A stretch of DNA of 64,000 bases from Leptolyngbya sp. DLM2.Bin27 (lineage in GTDB: Bacteria; Cyanobacteriota; Cyanobacteriia; Phormidesmidales; Phormidesmidaceae). Made by a program: the position numbers and the translations under genes. Where the stretch lies: assembly GCA_007694115.1 (NCBI GenBank), contig RECJ01000115.1, positions 1 to 64,000 of the forward strand, written 5' to 3'. Position 1 is the stretch's first letter; the number at the start of each line of letters is the position of its first letter. Below, piece by piece: positions 42,336 through 51,145 of the stretch. The notes under the pieces are model-generated. The model was not told the origin of the DNA and did no database searches. It saw nothing but the letters and a program-made list of their open reading frames with translations.

Positions 42336-44384
42336 ATGACCAATCGCCTGGCCGATTCCTCCAGTCTCTACCTGCGGAAACACGCCGAAAACCCGATCGA
42401 CTGGTGGCCCTGGTGCGACGAGGCCCTGGGGCAGGCCAGCCGCGATGACAAACCAATTTTTCTGTCGATTGGCTACTCTAGCTGCCACTGGTGCACGGTG
42501 ATGGAGGGCGAGGCGTTTTCTGACGATGCGATCGCAGCCTACCTCAACGCCAACTTTATTCCGATCAAGGTCGACCGCGAAGAGCGACCCGATCTCGACA
42601 GCATCTACATGCAGGCACTGCAAATGCTGACGGGTCAGGGGGGCTGGCCGCTCAACGTGGTGCTGCATCCGGTCACACAGGTGCCCTTCTACGGCGGCAC
42701 CTACTTTCCTTTAGAGCCAAAGTATGGGCGGCCCGGCTTCTTGCAGGTGCTCAACGCCCTGCGCCAGTTCTACGACGAGGAGAAAGCGCGGCTGAGCGAA
42801 ATCACCGAGACAGTGATCGGCAACCTGCACCAGGGGGTGCAGCTGTCGGCAGCCCCGACGGTGCCCTCGACGGCGGTGCTCACCGCTGGGCTGACGACCA
42901 ACGCCCAACTGCTCCTGCCCAAGGATCAGGGCACCTGCTTTCCGATGATTCCCTACGCCGGGGCGGTGCTGGGCGGGGGGCGCTTTGATCTGGAGCTAGA
43001 CCTGGCCCATCTGTGCGGCCAGCGGGGGCGAGATCTGGCCCTGGGCGGCATCTACGACCACGTGGGCGGCGGCTTTCACCGCTACACCGTCGACCCCACC
43101 TGGACGGTGCCCCACTTTGAAAAGATGCTCTACGACAACGGCCTGATCGTAGAGTATCTGGCCGATCTCTGGGCCAGCGGGCAGCGAGAACCAGCCTTTG
43201 AGCGGGCGATCGCCCTCACCCACACCTGGCTGCGCCGCGAGCTGACTGGGCCGGGGGGCTACTTCTACGCTGCCCAGGATGCCGACAACTTTGTCACCGC
43301 CAGCGACGCCGAACCCGAGGAAGGAGCATTCTACGCCTGGCCCTACAAAATTCTAGAATCGGCCCTGAGGGCTGACCAGCTACAAGAGCTGACCGAAGCC
43401 TTTACCGTCACCCCAGCAGGCAACTTTGAGGGCCAGATCGTGCTGCAACGCCGTCACCCCGGCCCCCTCTCCAGGGCGGTGACAGTGGCTCTAGATCAGC
43501 TGTTCACCCTCCGCTACGGCACCCCGGCAGCCGAGCTAGCGACCTTCCCGCCTGCGACCAGCAACCAGGTGGCCAAAACCCACGGCTGGCCGGGGCGGAT
43601 TCCCCCGGTCACCGACACCAAGCTGATCGTGGCCTGGAACAGCCTGATGATCTCAGGTTTGGCCCAGGCGGCGATCGCCCTGCAAAACCCCGACTATCTG
43701 GCCACGGCGGTGCGGGCAGCCGAGTATATTCGCCAGCACCAGTGGGTCGGCAGCCGTCTGCACCGGCTGGGCTACGACGGCACCCCCCAGGTGCTGGCCC
43801 AGTCAGAGGACTACGCCCTGCTGATCAAAGCCTGCCTCGACCTGCACCAGGCCAATGTGGTGGGGCTAGGTCCCGCCGCCGCAACCGACTGGCTGACGCT
43901 GGCGATCTCCATCCAGCAGGAGTTTGACCACTGGCTTTGGAGTGCCGACCAGGGGGGCTACTTTAGCGCCCCCACCGACAGCGGCGAGGCGCTGCTGGTG
44001 CAGGAGCGCCCCTACCAAGACAATGCCACCCCGGCGGCCAATGGGGTGGCGGTGGCCAACCTCGTCCGCCTCGCCCTGCTCACCGACAATTTAGACTATT
44101 TAGACCGGGCCGATCGCACCCTGCAAGCCTTTGGCACCGTGATCGAGCAGCTGCCCCGCGCCTGCCCCAGCCTGCTAGCCGGGCTGAACTGGTTCCACCA
44201 CGGCACGGTGGTCAAAGCTACAGCAGCGGCGATCGCCGACCTAGCCATCGAGTATTGGCCCACCACCGTCTTCACCCTCAGCCCAGACCTGCCCGCCGGA
44301 GCCGTGGGCATGGTCTGTCGCGGCACCAAATGCCTAGCCGTGGCGAACTCTGTAGACCAACTGCGCCAACAGCTCCAACCATAA
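42336..44384 (+). CDS. Thioredoxin-domain DUF255 protein (YyaL/SSP411 family)
   Basis: A 682-residue cytosolic protein. The N-terminal thioredoxin-like domain (about residues 1-165) holds the CHWC motif (SCHWCTVM, about 49-56) and GGWPLNVVLHP. The remainder is an alpha/alpha six-barrel related to glycosidases and epimerases, with GGGFHRYTVDPTW, PHFEKMLYDN and AWNSLMISGLAQA. The biochemical activity is unknown despite wide conservation from bacteria to humans. The length is normal. The following methyltransferase starts 17 bp after the stop, so the pair may be one transcript. Confidence 0.92.
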   Translation: MTNRLADSSSLYLRKHAENPIDWWPWCDEALGQASRDDKPIFLSIGYSSCHWCTVMEGEAFSDDAIAAYLNANFIPIKVDREERPDLDSIYMQALQMLTGQGGWPLNVVLHPVTQVPFYGGTYFPLEPKYGRPGFLQVLNALRQFYDEEKARLSEITETVIGNLHQGVQLSAAPTVPSTAVLTAGLTTNAQLLLPKDQGTCFPMIPYAGAVLGGGRFDLELDLAHLCGQRGRDLALGGIYDHVGGGFHRYTVDPTWTVPHFEKMLYDNGLIVEYLADLWASGQREPAFERAIALTHTWLRRELTGPGGYFYAAQDADNFVTASDAEPEEGAFYAWPYKILESALRADQLQELTEAFTVTPAGNFEGQIVLQRRHPGPLSRAVTVALDQLFTLRYGTPAAELATFPPATSNQVAKTHGWPGRIPPVTDTKLIVAWNSLMISGLAQAAIALQNPDYLATAVRAAEYIRQHQWVGSRLHRLGYDGTPQVLAQSEDYALLIKACLDLHQANVVGLGPAAATDWLTLAISIQQEFDHWLWSADQGGYFSAPTDSGEALLVQERPYQDNATPAANGVAVANLVRLALLTDNLDYLDRADRTLQAFGTVIEQLPRACPSLLAGLNWFHHGTVVKATAAAIADLAIEYWPTTVFTLSPDLPAGAVGMVCRGTKCLAVANSVDQLRQQLQP

Positions 44385-44401
44385 GCCCCACCCCACCACC
44401 C

Positions 44402-45586
44402 ATGCCCCACCACCCCGCCCTACACCAGGCGCTGCGCGATCGCATCCAATCCGCCCCCCAAGGCCGCATCTCCTTTGCCGAGTTTATGGATCTGGCCCTC
44501 TACCACCCCCAGGGGGGCTACTACACCACCAAAGAAGCGGTGCTAGGGCACCAGGGCGATTTTGTGACCTCAGCTCACCTGGGCCATGACTTTGGCGAAC
44601 TGCTGGCTGTCCAGTTTGCCGAGATGTGGCAGCACTTGGGCTGTCCCCAGCCTTTTTTGCTGGTGGAAATGGGGGCGGGCCAGGGGCTAATAGCTGCCGA
44701 TGTGTTGGGTGCCCTGCAAAACCATTTTCCGGCCTGCTTTGCCGCCCTCAGCTACCAAATTGTCGAAAAATCTGACCGACTGCGGGTTGCCCAGCAAGAC
44801 CATCTCGCCCCCTGGGCCGGGCGGGTGGCCTGGGTGACGCTGGCCGACATCGCCGACGACAGCATTACCGGCTGCTGGTTTACCAACGAGTTGGTCGACG
44901 CCCTGCCCGTCCACCAGGTGGTAATGACCGCAGCGGGTCTCCAGGAGGTCTACGTCACCCTGGCTGACAGCGCAGACCCTCTCCTGCAGGAGGTGGTAGA
45001 TACCCCTTCGACGCCGCGACTGGCCGACTACTTTGCCTTTGTGGGCATCGACCTGGCCGACCCCCAGTACGCCCCCGGCTACCGCACCGAAGTGCACCTG
45101 GCCGCTTTGGACTGGATGAAAACCGTCGCCACCAAGCTGCGCCAGGGCTACGTGCTCACCGTCGACTACGGCTACCCCGCCAGCCGCTACTACAGCCGCG
45201 CCCGAGCCCAGGGCACAATCCAGTGCTACTACCACCACGCCCACCACGACAACCCCTACAGCCACCTGGGCCACCAAGACATCACCGCCCACGTCAACTT
45301 CACCGCCCTAGAGCGCCAGGGCGAGCGCTGCGGCTTAGACACCCTGGGGGCCACCCAGCAGGGCATGTTTTTGATGGCGCTGGGGTTAGGCGATCGCATC
45401 GCCGCCCTGGGACAGATCCAGGCCAGCGACCCCGCCACCGTCAATCTGGCCATTCAGCGGCGCGACCGGCTGCACCAGTTGATCAACCCCATGGGGCTAG
45501 GGAATTTTGTCGTGCTGGTGCAGGGCAAGGGGCTGACCGCCACCGCCAGGGTGCTCAAGGGGCTGACGGTGCCGCCGCTGATGTGA
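44402..45586 (+). CDS. NDUFAF7/MidA-family SAM-dependent methyltransferase
   Basis: A 394-residue methyltransferase. Its family signatures are GRISFAEFMDLALYHPQGGYY (residues about 20-40), GDFVTSAHLGHDFGELLA, and the SAM-binding MGAGQGLIAADVL (about 85-97). TVDYGYPASRYY, CYYHHAHHDNPYSHLGHQDITAHVNF also match. Mitochondrial NDUFAF7 methylates an Arg of complex I; the cyanobacterial substrate is unknown, though NDH-1 subunits are natural candidates. ATG 44402 is chosen; the open frame extends 49 codons upstream into the YyaL gene without family similarity. A half-MITE follows the stop. Confidence 0.9.
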   Translation: MPHHPALHQALRDRIQSAPQGRISFAEFMDLALYHPQGGYYTTKEAVLGHQGDFVTSAHLGHDFGELLAVQFAEMWQHLGCPQPFLLVEMGAGQGLIAADVLGALQNHFPACFAALSYQIVEKSDRLRVAQQDHLAPWAGRVAWVTLADIADDSITGCWFTNELVDALPVHQVVMTAAGLQEVYVTLADSADPLLQEVVDTPSTPRLADYFAFVGIDLADPQYAPGYRTEVHLAALDWMKTVATKLRQGYVLTVDYGYPASRYYSRARAQGTIQCYYHHAHHDNPYSHLGHQDITAHVNFTALERQGERCGLDTLGATQQGMFLMALGLGDRIAALGQIQASDPATVNLAIQRRDRLHQLINPMGLGNFVVLVQGKGLTATARVLKGLTVPPLM

Positions 45587-45590
45587 ACCA

Positions 45591-45650
45591 ATACGACATC
45601 CCGCCTAGCTACCCCCGATTGGTTGGGGGCAAACGGTTGTTTGCCCCTAC
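45591..45650. mobile_element. Left half of the 103-bp MITE
   Basis: ATACGACATCC and GCTACCCCCGATT match the left arm of the full copies, followed by the central GGGCAAAC/GTTTGCCC palindrome. The right arm is missing. The mobA stop codon (45647-45649) is inside this fragment. Confidence 0.7.
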
Positions 45651-46279
45651 GGAGTAGCCTGCCGCTGCCACTGGGCCAAATCGGTGGGGGTGTTGAGATT
45701 GATCAGCGTGGCCGCTGTTTGTTTGGTTAAGGCAATGGGGGTGACGGGGCGCTGGTTGAGCCAGGGCTGAAACGATCGCCCTCCAGAGTCTATATAGGTC
45801 TGCAAGTCTGCTAGGGCGCTGACCCGGTAAAACCCAGCCAAAGGTTCCCACCGACCCTGGCGCTGGGGCAGGTAGGCCACCGCTTCGGGAGCCACCTCGG
45901 CCAGCTGATCGCGCCACTGGCCCAGCACCGCCGCCGAGAGATTGGGCATGTCGCAGGCCAGCAGCAGCACCCAGTCGGGCACCGGGGCTGCCGCCCTTAG
46001 CTCGCTCAGCGCCTGCCCCAGCGCCACCACCGGGCCGGGCGACCGCTCTGGGTTTAGGGCAGACTGCTCGACCAACACCTTGACCGAAGCGGGCAGCAGG
46101 GGGCGGTAGCGATCGCCCCAGGGGGTGATTACCGTCACCCCATCGGCACAGGCCAAGGCCACCCGGCAGACGCGCTGAATCAGGGTTTCTGCCCCTGGGC
46201 TGAGGGCAATCAGAGCTTTGTCATGGCCCATGCGAGAGCTGCGGCCCCCTGCTAAAATTACGGCGGCCACAGTGGTCAT
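45647..46279 (-). CDS. mobA: Molybdenum cofactor guanylyltransferase
   Basis: Attaches GMP to molybdopterin to form MGD, the cofactor of enzymes such as nitrate reductase. The 210-residue protein has the nucleotidyl-transferase start AAVILAGGRSSRMGHDKAL (about residues 5-23), the metal-binding LLLACDMPNL (about 104-113) and PLAGFY (about 146-151). Its last codons and the stop fall in a MITE fragment, so the extreme C-terminus (WQRQATP) may be altered relative to homologues. ATG 46279 opens at the first strand. Confidence 0.93.
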   Translation of the reverse strand: MTTVAAVILAGGRSSRMGHDKALIALSPGAETLIQRVCRVALACADGVTVITPWGDRYRPLLPASVKVLVEQSALNPERSPGPVVALGQALSELRAAAPVPDWVLLLACDMPNLSAAVLGQWRDQLAEVAPEAVAYLPQRQGRWEPLAGFYRVSALADLQTYIDSGGRSFQPWLNQRPVTPIALTKQTAATLINLNTPTDLAQWQRQATP

Positions 46280-46340
46280 TGCCAGTCCTCGCCATTAATC
46301 ATTTTATTCACCCCCGATTCAGAAGGGCGAACGCAAAGCG

Positions 46341-47072
46341 TCATAGCTTGCGCGGGATGATTGCCCCCTGGGCAACTTTACGCAGCCGGGCGGTGTCGGC
46401 CCAGGCCAGCCCCTTAAAAAAATAAATCACGGCGGTGAGAAACGCCAGACCCATGTAAAACAGCCGAATGCCCCAGCCTGCCCCATCAAAGATCATCGAA
46501 AATACCCCCGGCTGAATGCCGCTGAAGCGGGTCAGCTCTGAGCGAAACCACTTCTGGTCTTCGACCATGCGCTGAAGCTCAGCGACATTGGCGGGCAAAA
46601 TCGGCATCCGGGTGGTGGTGGTGTAGTGGCCCCAAAACCCGCTGTTGCCGCCCTCGCGTTCGAGCGCCTGGTTGGCCAGGACAGTGATCTCGTCACGGGT
46701 CAGATCAGACTCGGCGGTGAGCTGGTTAATCCACAGGTGGTAACGCAGCCAGTAGCTGCTAAAGAAAACCAGGGGTAGCACCACTAGCAGGGCGATCGCC
46801 TTGATGCCGGTCGAGGTTTTGGTTGACAGATGGCGGCTGGCCCCACCCACCCCAAAACCCAAAAACGCAAACAGCACAATCACGCTCAGCTCAACAATCT
46901 CTAAGCTTTTAAGCCAGCCCCCGACAATGGGAATGGAGTGCAAAAATACCTCCCCGGCCCAGGTCACCAAAAACCTAGCGCCAATCACGGCAGCGGTGAT
47001 GGCAACAACCGTGAGTAAATATTGGGGGATATGGGCCGAAGGGCGCGGGGTGGGCATAGTTGGGGCTGGCAA
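46341..47072 (-). CDS. Integral membrane protein, unknown function
   Basis: A 243-residue protein with four to five hydrophobic segments: about 18-36, 58-77, 90-108 and 206-226. A charged extracytoplasmic or cytoplasmic stretch of about 90 residues lies between helices 3 and 4 (INQLTAESDLTRDEITVLAN, NSGFWGHYTTTTRMPIL). I do not recognise the family. Coding is supported by good codon structure and hydrophobicity pattern across the whole frame. It lies upstream of mobA on the same strand, 61 bp apart. ATG 47072 is the likely start. Confidence 0.7.
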   Translation of the reverse strand: MPAPTMPTPRPSAHIPQYLLTVVAITAAVIGARFLVTWAGEVFLHSIPIVGGWLKSLEIVELSVIVLFAFLGFGVGGASRHLSTKTSTGIKAIALLVVLPLVFFSSYWLRYHLWINQLTAESDLTRDEITVLANQALEREGGNSGFWGHYTTTTRMPILPANVAELQRMVEDQKWFRSELTRFSGIQPGVFSMIFDGAGWGIRLFYMGLAFLTAVIYFFKGLAWADTARLRKVAQGAIIPRKL

Positions 47073-47179
47073 AAACGGTGGGAGGCGACGATTCCCCTAA
47101 TAATAATGCCGGGCCAATGATCTGCCATGATCTGCCATGATCTGCGTTTGCTCTAGAGCCAGCAATGTTGGGGGCTAGC

Positions 47180-48232
47180 TCAGCCCGGCTGGAGGGTGGC
47201 AAGGCGGTCGGGGGCAACCATGCCCTGCTCGGTCACAATCGCCGTGATCAGCCCAGCCGGGGTCACATCCGAGGCGGGGTTATAAAACTCTGCGCCGTTG
47301 GGAGAGGTGACGCGATCGCCCAGGCGGTAAATCTCCTCGGGGGGGTGCTCGGCTATGGTCATGGCGTCGCCGCTGGCCACGGCAGTATCAATGGTTGAAA
47401 CCGAAGCCGCCACCACAAAGGGAATGCTGTGGGCCTGGGCCAGCACCGCCAGGCTGTAGGTGCCAATTTTGCTCAGGGTGTCGCCGTTGGCCGCAATCCG
47501 ATCGGCCCCCGCCAGCACCGCGTGGATCAGCCCTTTCTGCATGCAGTGGGCGGCCATGCTGTCGGTCACCACCGTCACCGGAATGCTCTCCTGCACACAT
47601 TCCCAGGCGGTGAGGCGTGACCCCTGTAGGGTGGGGCGGGTTTCGGCGGCGTAGACCCGCTCTAGGCGGCCCGCCTGCCACAGCGATCGCATAATCCCCA
47701 GCGAGGTGCCGTAGCCCGAGGTGGCCAGCGCCCCGTGGTTGCAGTGGGTCAGCACCGTCAGCCGGGCCGGGGTCTGGGGCAGCGCCCCCAGGCCATAGTC
47801 GCCAATCGCCTGACAGAGGGTAAAGTCGTCGCGCTGCATGGTCTGAGCCTGGGCCAGCAGCCGCTGCCGCAGGGTCTCAATCGGCGCATCGGCATGGTGC
47901 ACCACCGCCAGCATTTGATCGACCGCCCAGCGCAGATGGGCCTTGTCGGGCCGGGTCTGCTTAAACTGCTCGCCAATCGCTTCAATCCGCTCCCAAAAGG
48001 CCGTGGGGTCATCGGTGCGAATTTCGTTCGCCCCCAGATATAACCCGTAGGCCGCCGCCAAGCCCAGGGCCGAGCCGCCCTGGACAATGCCAGATCGCAG
48101 CGATCGCACCACATCTTCACAGCGGCGAATCGCCACAATGTTGTAGCGCTCCGGCAGCTGCCGCTGGTCAATCAGCACCAGGTGGTCGTCTTGCCAGCGC
48201 ACCGGGTAAACCTGGGTCTCGCTAGAAGCCAT
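47180..48232 (-). CDS. mtnA: S-methyl-5-thioribose-1-phosphate isomerase
   Basis: Isomerises methylthioribose-1-phosphate to methylthioribulose-1-phosphate in methionine salvage. The 350-residue protein keeps the catalytic Cys (LTHCNHGALATSGYGT, about residue 164) and the catalytic Asp in LAGADRIAANGDTLSKIGT (about 244-262). TRPTLQGSRLTAWE is also kept. Unusually, the RGAPAIG-type substrate loop is QGGSALGLAAAYG, replacing Arg and two neighbours. It could be an MtnA with altered specificity or a related eIF2B-fold isomerase. It starts 1 bp after the fabI stop, so the two are coupled. No other salvage genes are nearby. Confidence 0.85.
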   Translation of the reverse strand: MASSETQVYPVRWQDDHLVLIDQRQLPERYNIVAIRRCEDVVRSLRSGIVQGGSALGLAAAYGLYLGANEIRTDDPTAFWERIEAIGEQFKQTRPDKAHLRWAVDQMLAVVHHADAPIETLRQRLLAQAQTMQRDDFTLCQAIGDYGLGALPQTPARLTVLTHCNHGALATSGYGTSLGIMRSLWQAGRLERVYAAETRPTLQGSRLTAWECVQESIPVTVVTDSMAAHCMQKGLIHAVLAGADRIAANGDTLSKIGTYSLAVLAQAHSIPFVVAASVSTIDTAVASGDAMTIAEHPPEEIYRLGDRVTSPNGAEFYNPASDVTPAGLITAIVTEQGMVAPDRLATLQPG

Positions 48233-48233
48233 G

Positions 48234-49010
48234 CTACATACCCATAATGCAGTAGCCCGAGTCCACGTAGAGAATTTGCCCGGTCATGCCGGTCGATAGG
48301 TCGCTACACAAAAACGCCGCCGTGTTGCCCACCTCGGTCTGGGTGACGGTGCGGCGCAGGGGGGCGATTTCTTCGACGTGGTGAATCATGTCGAGAATGC
48401 CGCCCACCGCCGACGAGGCCAGGGTGCGGATCGGGCCAGCGGAAATGCCGTTGACGCGAATGTTGTTTGGCCCGAGTTCAGAAGCTAGGTAGCGCACGTT
48501 CATCTCTAGGGCCGACTTGGCAATACCCATGACGTTGTAGTTGGGCACCACCCGCACGCCGCCTAGGTAGGTGAGGGTGACAATGCTGCCGCCGTCGGTC
48601 ATCAGCGGCTTAGCCCCCCGCGCCAAAGTGATCAGCGAGTAGGCGCTGACGTCGAGGGCCAGCTGAAAGCCCGCCTTGGAGGTATTGCTAAAATCACCGG
48701 TCAAATCATCGCGGTTGGCAAAGGCCAGGCAGTGAATCAAAATATCGAGCTTGCCCCAGCTCTCTTGAATGGTGCTGAAGACCTGCTCCACCTGGGCCTC
48801 ATCCTGCACGTTACAGGGCAAAAACAGGCTGGGGTTGAGGGGGGCCACCAGGTCTTTGACCTTGCCTTCCATCCGGCCCCGGTCGTCGGGCAGGTAGGTG
48901 ACGCCCAGATTGGCCCCGGCGGCGTGGAGCCGCTGGGCAATGCCCCAGGCAATGGACTTATTGTTGGCAATACCCGTTACCAGGGCGTTTTTACCGGTCA
49001 GGTCTAGCAT
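48234..49010 (-). CDS. fabI: Enoyl-[acyl-carrier-protein] reductase (NADH)
   Basis: Reduces enoyl-ACP in the last step of each fatty-acid elongation cycle. The 258-residue SDR-fold protein has the FabI-type nucleotide motif VTGIANNKSIAWGIA (about residues 11-25), HCLAFANRDDL, and the catalytic Tyr-x6-Lys in NYNVMGIAKSALE (Tyr about 158). The C-terminus ISAGPIRTLASSAVGG is diagnostic for FabI. ATG 49010 is well placed. The overlapping stop/start with mtnA suggests translational coupling. Confidence 0.97.
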   Translation of the reverse strand: MLDLTGKNALVTGIANNKSIAWGIAQRLHAAGANLGVTYLPDDRGRMEGKVKDLVAPLNPSLFLPCNVQDEAQVEQVFSTIQESWGKLDILIHCLAFANRDDLTGDFSNTSKAGFQLALDVSAYSLITLARGAKPLMTDGGSIVTLTYLGGVRVVPNYNVMGIAKSALEMNVRYLASELGPNNIRVNGISAGPIRTLASSAVGGILDMIHHVEEIAPLRRTVTQTEVGNTAAFLCSDLSTGMTGQILYVDSGYCIMGM

Positions 49011-49150
49011 GGTGTCGTTATGTTGGGGCGGTGGTGATTCGCATTTAGGAGTTTACGGGAATGTGGGGCCAGTGAATAGGGTCTGGGCCGATAGAATGAA
49101 TAGGCCCAAGCAGGGGTGGTTTAGCCTGTTCAGTGGATGAGGGCCAGGGT

Positions 49151-49186
49151 GGTGATCCCCCCGGTGATCCCCCAGGTGATCCCCCA
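49151..49186. repeat. Three tandem 12-bp repeats upstream of hisA
   Basis: GGTGATCCCCCC, GGTGATCCCCCA, GGTGATCCCCCA, 86 bp before the hisA start codon and in the fabI-hisA divergent spacer. The array is open in the hisA frame but outside the conserved protein. Confidence 0.85.
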
Positions 49187-49271
49187 GGGCCCTTGGCAGA
49201 CAGTTTATTGCCATTGCCGCTGCTTGCCATTGCCGCCCACCAGCCCCCTACCGTTTACATCTTCGCTACCC

Positions 49272-50045
49272 ATGGAAGTGATCCCCGCTATTGATTTGAT
49301 CGACGGTCGCTGTGTGCGGCTGTACCAGGGCGACTATGCCCAAACCGAAGTGTTTAACGACAATCCGGTGGAGGTGGCGCGGCAGTGGGCCGACGAAGGC
49401 GCAACCCGACTGCACCTAGTCGATCTCGACGGGGCCAAGTCGGGCAAGCCCGAGAACTGGCAGGCGATCGAGGCGATCGCCCGGGCGGTCAATATTCCCA
49501 TCGAAGTGGGGGGGGGCTTGCGCGATCGCGCCCGCGTCACCGATCTCTTCTCTCTGGGCGTGCGCTACGCCATCCTCGGCACTGCTGCGGTCAACAATCC
49601 TGACCTAGTCAGCGATCTAGCTGGCGAATTTCCCGGCCAGATCATCGTCGGCATCGACGCCCGCAACGGCAAAGTCGCCACCGAGGGCTGGCTCGAAACC
49701 TCTGAAGTCGATGCGATCGCTCTCGCCCAGCAAATGCAGCAGCGCGGCGCAGCGGCGGTGATCTACACCGACATCCAGCGCGACGGCACATTACAGGGGC
49801 CAAACCTTGCCGCCCTGCGGGCCATGGCCGAGGCCGTCACCATGCCGGTGATTGCCTCCGGTGGCGTCGGTGCCCTGCGCGACCTGCTGAGCCTGCTGCC
49901 CCTAGAGGCCCAGGGGGTAGAGGGCGTGATTGTCGGTCGCGCCCTCTATACCGGCGACGTCAGCCTTAAAGAAGCGGTGCGGGCCGTCGGCAACGGGCGC
50001 TGGCAAGATGTGCCCCCCAATCTTGGCGGCTCAGCCTTTGCCTAG
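49272..50045 (+). CDS. hisA: Phosphoribosyl-formimino-AICAR-P isomerase
   Basis: Catalyses the Amadori rearrangement in histidine synthesis. A 257-residue beta/alpha barrel with the first catalytic Asp in [19 protein letters not shown] (Asp8) and the second in [15 protein letters not shown] (about residue 131). Phosphate-binding glycines are in EVGGGLRD and [14 protein letters not shown] 49272 begins at the canonical MEVIPAIDL; the frame continues 45 codons upstream through a tandem repeat but that part is not conserved. The length is slightly above average owing to a short C-terminal tail. Confidence 0.96.
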   Translation: MEVIPAIDLIDGRCVRLYQGDYAQTEVFNDNPVEVARQWADEGATRLHLVDLDGAKSGKPENWQAIEAIARAVNIPIEVGGGLRDRARVTDLFSLGVRYAILGTAAVNNPDLVSDLAGEFPGQIIVGIDARNGKVATEGWLETSEVDAIALAQQMQQRGAAAVIYTDIQRDGTLQGPNLAALRAMAEAVTMPVIASGGVGALRDLLSLLPLEAQGVEGVIVGRALYTGDVSLKEAVRAVGNGRWQDVPPNLGGSAFA

Positions 50046-50536
50046 GGGCTGTCACTCATTGACTGCCGATGGTGTTGGAGTTGCGGTGTAGGGTTCACGG
50101 TTCACGGCAGTCCTTTAACCCTATGCCCCACACCCCTGTTATACGAAATCCGCATCGTATCACCCCGATGCCCAAAAGGCGGCTTGCGTAGGGGCAAACG
50201 GTGTTTGCCCAGCCCAACCGGGGCTAACCAAGGCAGCTTCAGTATTACCTTTGACCTGGCAGACTCCCTAAGCCATGACCAAAAACCGGGTGTTTAGCCA
50301 ACGCGACATCTTTAAAGACTTATCAAAGCTCAATTAAGAAATATCTGCACTCAGAAATATAGTGCTATAAACAGAGTAGCTACAGAAAACATCGGTATCT
50401 TGACCGGGAAACCGTAGATTCAATCGGTATCCATCGGCAGTTGCCCTGGTGCCGCCCGCTCAGTTGCCGATCAATTGCCAGAGAGCTTCCGCCCCAGGAA
50501 GCTTTTGCTCTCAACCCCAGCTCTCAACGACCGCCC
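50046..50536. other. Repeat-rich intergenic region (491 bp)
   Basis: Contains a heptad array (50083-50134, GGGTTCACGG/CCTTTAACCC-type units) and the left half of the MITE (about 50141-50210, with a degenerate centre GGCAAACGGTGTTTGCC). It also has an AAAAACCGGGTGTTTAGCC segment near 50281-50299 that recurs near 52476, and an AT-rich stretch (50320-50400) that may hold the promoter of the following gene. Confidence 0.6.
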
Positions 50537-51076
50537 ATGGCTAGCCCCGCCCACCGCAATGGCCCCCCCCAGAGCCCCGACGATCGCTTCTACTACTTTG
50601 CCTACGGCTCCTGCATGTGCCCGGTCGATTTAAAGCGATCGCTGGGCGAAAGCACCCACGCCTACGTAGTTGGCCCCGCCACCCTGACCGGCTATCGGCT
50701 GGGGTTCTTTCGGCGATCGCGCCTGCGCGACTGCGGCGTACTCGACGTAGTGGCCCATCCGGGGGCGACCGTGCAGGGTGTGCTCTACCACCTGCCCTGG
50801 CGGCTCAGCCCCGCCCTCGACCGGCGCGAAGAGGGCTACCGCCACGAGATCGTCACCGTTACCGCCAACGGGCTCACCTTTGCGTCAACGCGCACCTATT
50901 CTGTGGTCAACAAAACCCACGCCGAAATCGCCCCCAACGAGTGGTACTCCAGCGTGGTCATGCGGGGAGCGGCCACCTGCGGACTGCCAGAGCAATACTG
51001 CTGGGAATTATTTCACCACATTCACTCGCTCCAGCGGCGGCAGACCGAGGCAGCGCCGCTGCCCCGTACCGCCTGA
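50537..51076 (+). CDS. Gamma-glutamylcyclotransferase-family protein
   Basis: A 179-residue protein with the GGCT/AIG2-like fold. The substrate-loop motif YFAYGSCMCPVDL (about residues 18-30) corresponds to YGSN-type loops. The catalytic Glu is probably in DRREEGYRHEIV (about 97-108). Such enzymes release 5-oxoproline from gamma-glutamyl peptides such as glutathione. The Cys-rich start (GSCMCP) is characteristic of a cyanobacterial subgroup. ATG 50537 is chosen over a longer frame because the upstream 32 residues are not conserved-looking. The gene ends 69 bp before trpB and may be cotranscribed with it. Confidence 0.83.
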   Translation: MASPAHRNGPPQSPDDRFYYFAYGSCMCPVDLKRSLGESTHAYVVGPATLTGYRLGFFRRSRLRDCGVLDVVAHPGATVQGVLYHLPWRLSPALDRREEGYRHEIVTVTANGLTFASTRTYSVVNKTHAEIAPNEWYSSVVMRGAATCGLPEQYCWELFHHIHSLQRRQTEAAPLPRTA

Positions 51077-51145
51077 TCGGCTAGCGTTGGGTCAGGGCGT
51101 TCCCTATAATTAGGGCTAAACCAAACCCTTCACCCCCCTGCCACC

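Noticed and set aside
44255-44401. N-terminal extension of the methyltransferase
   Set aside because: Overlaps the YyaL gene and lacks family similarity; ATG 44402 begins just before the conserved GRISFAEFM region.
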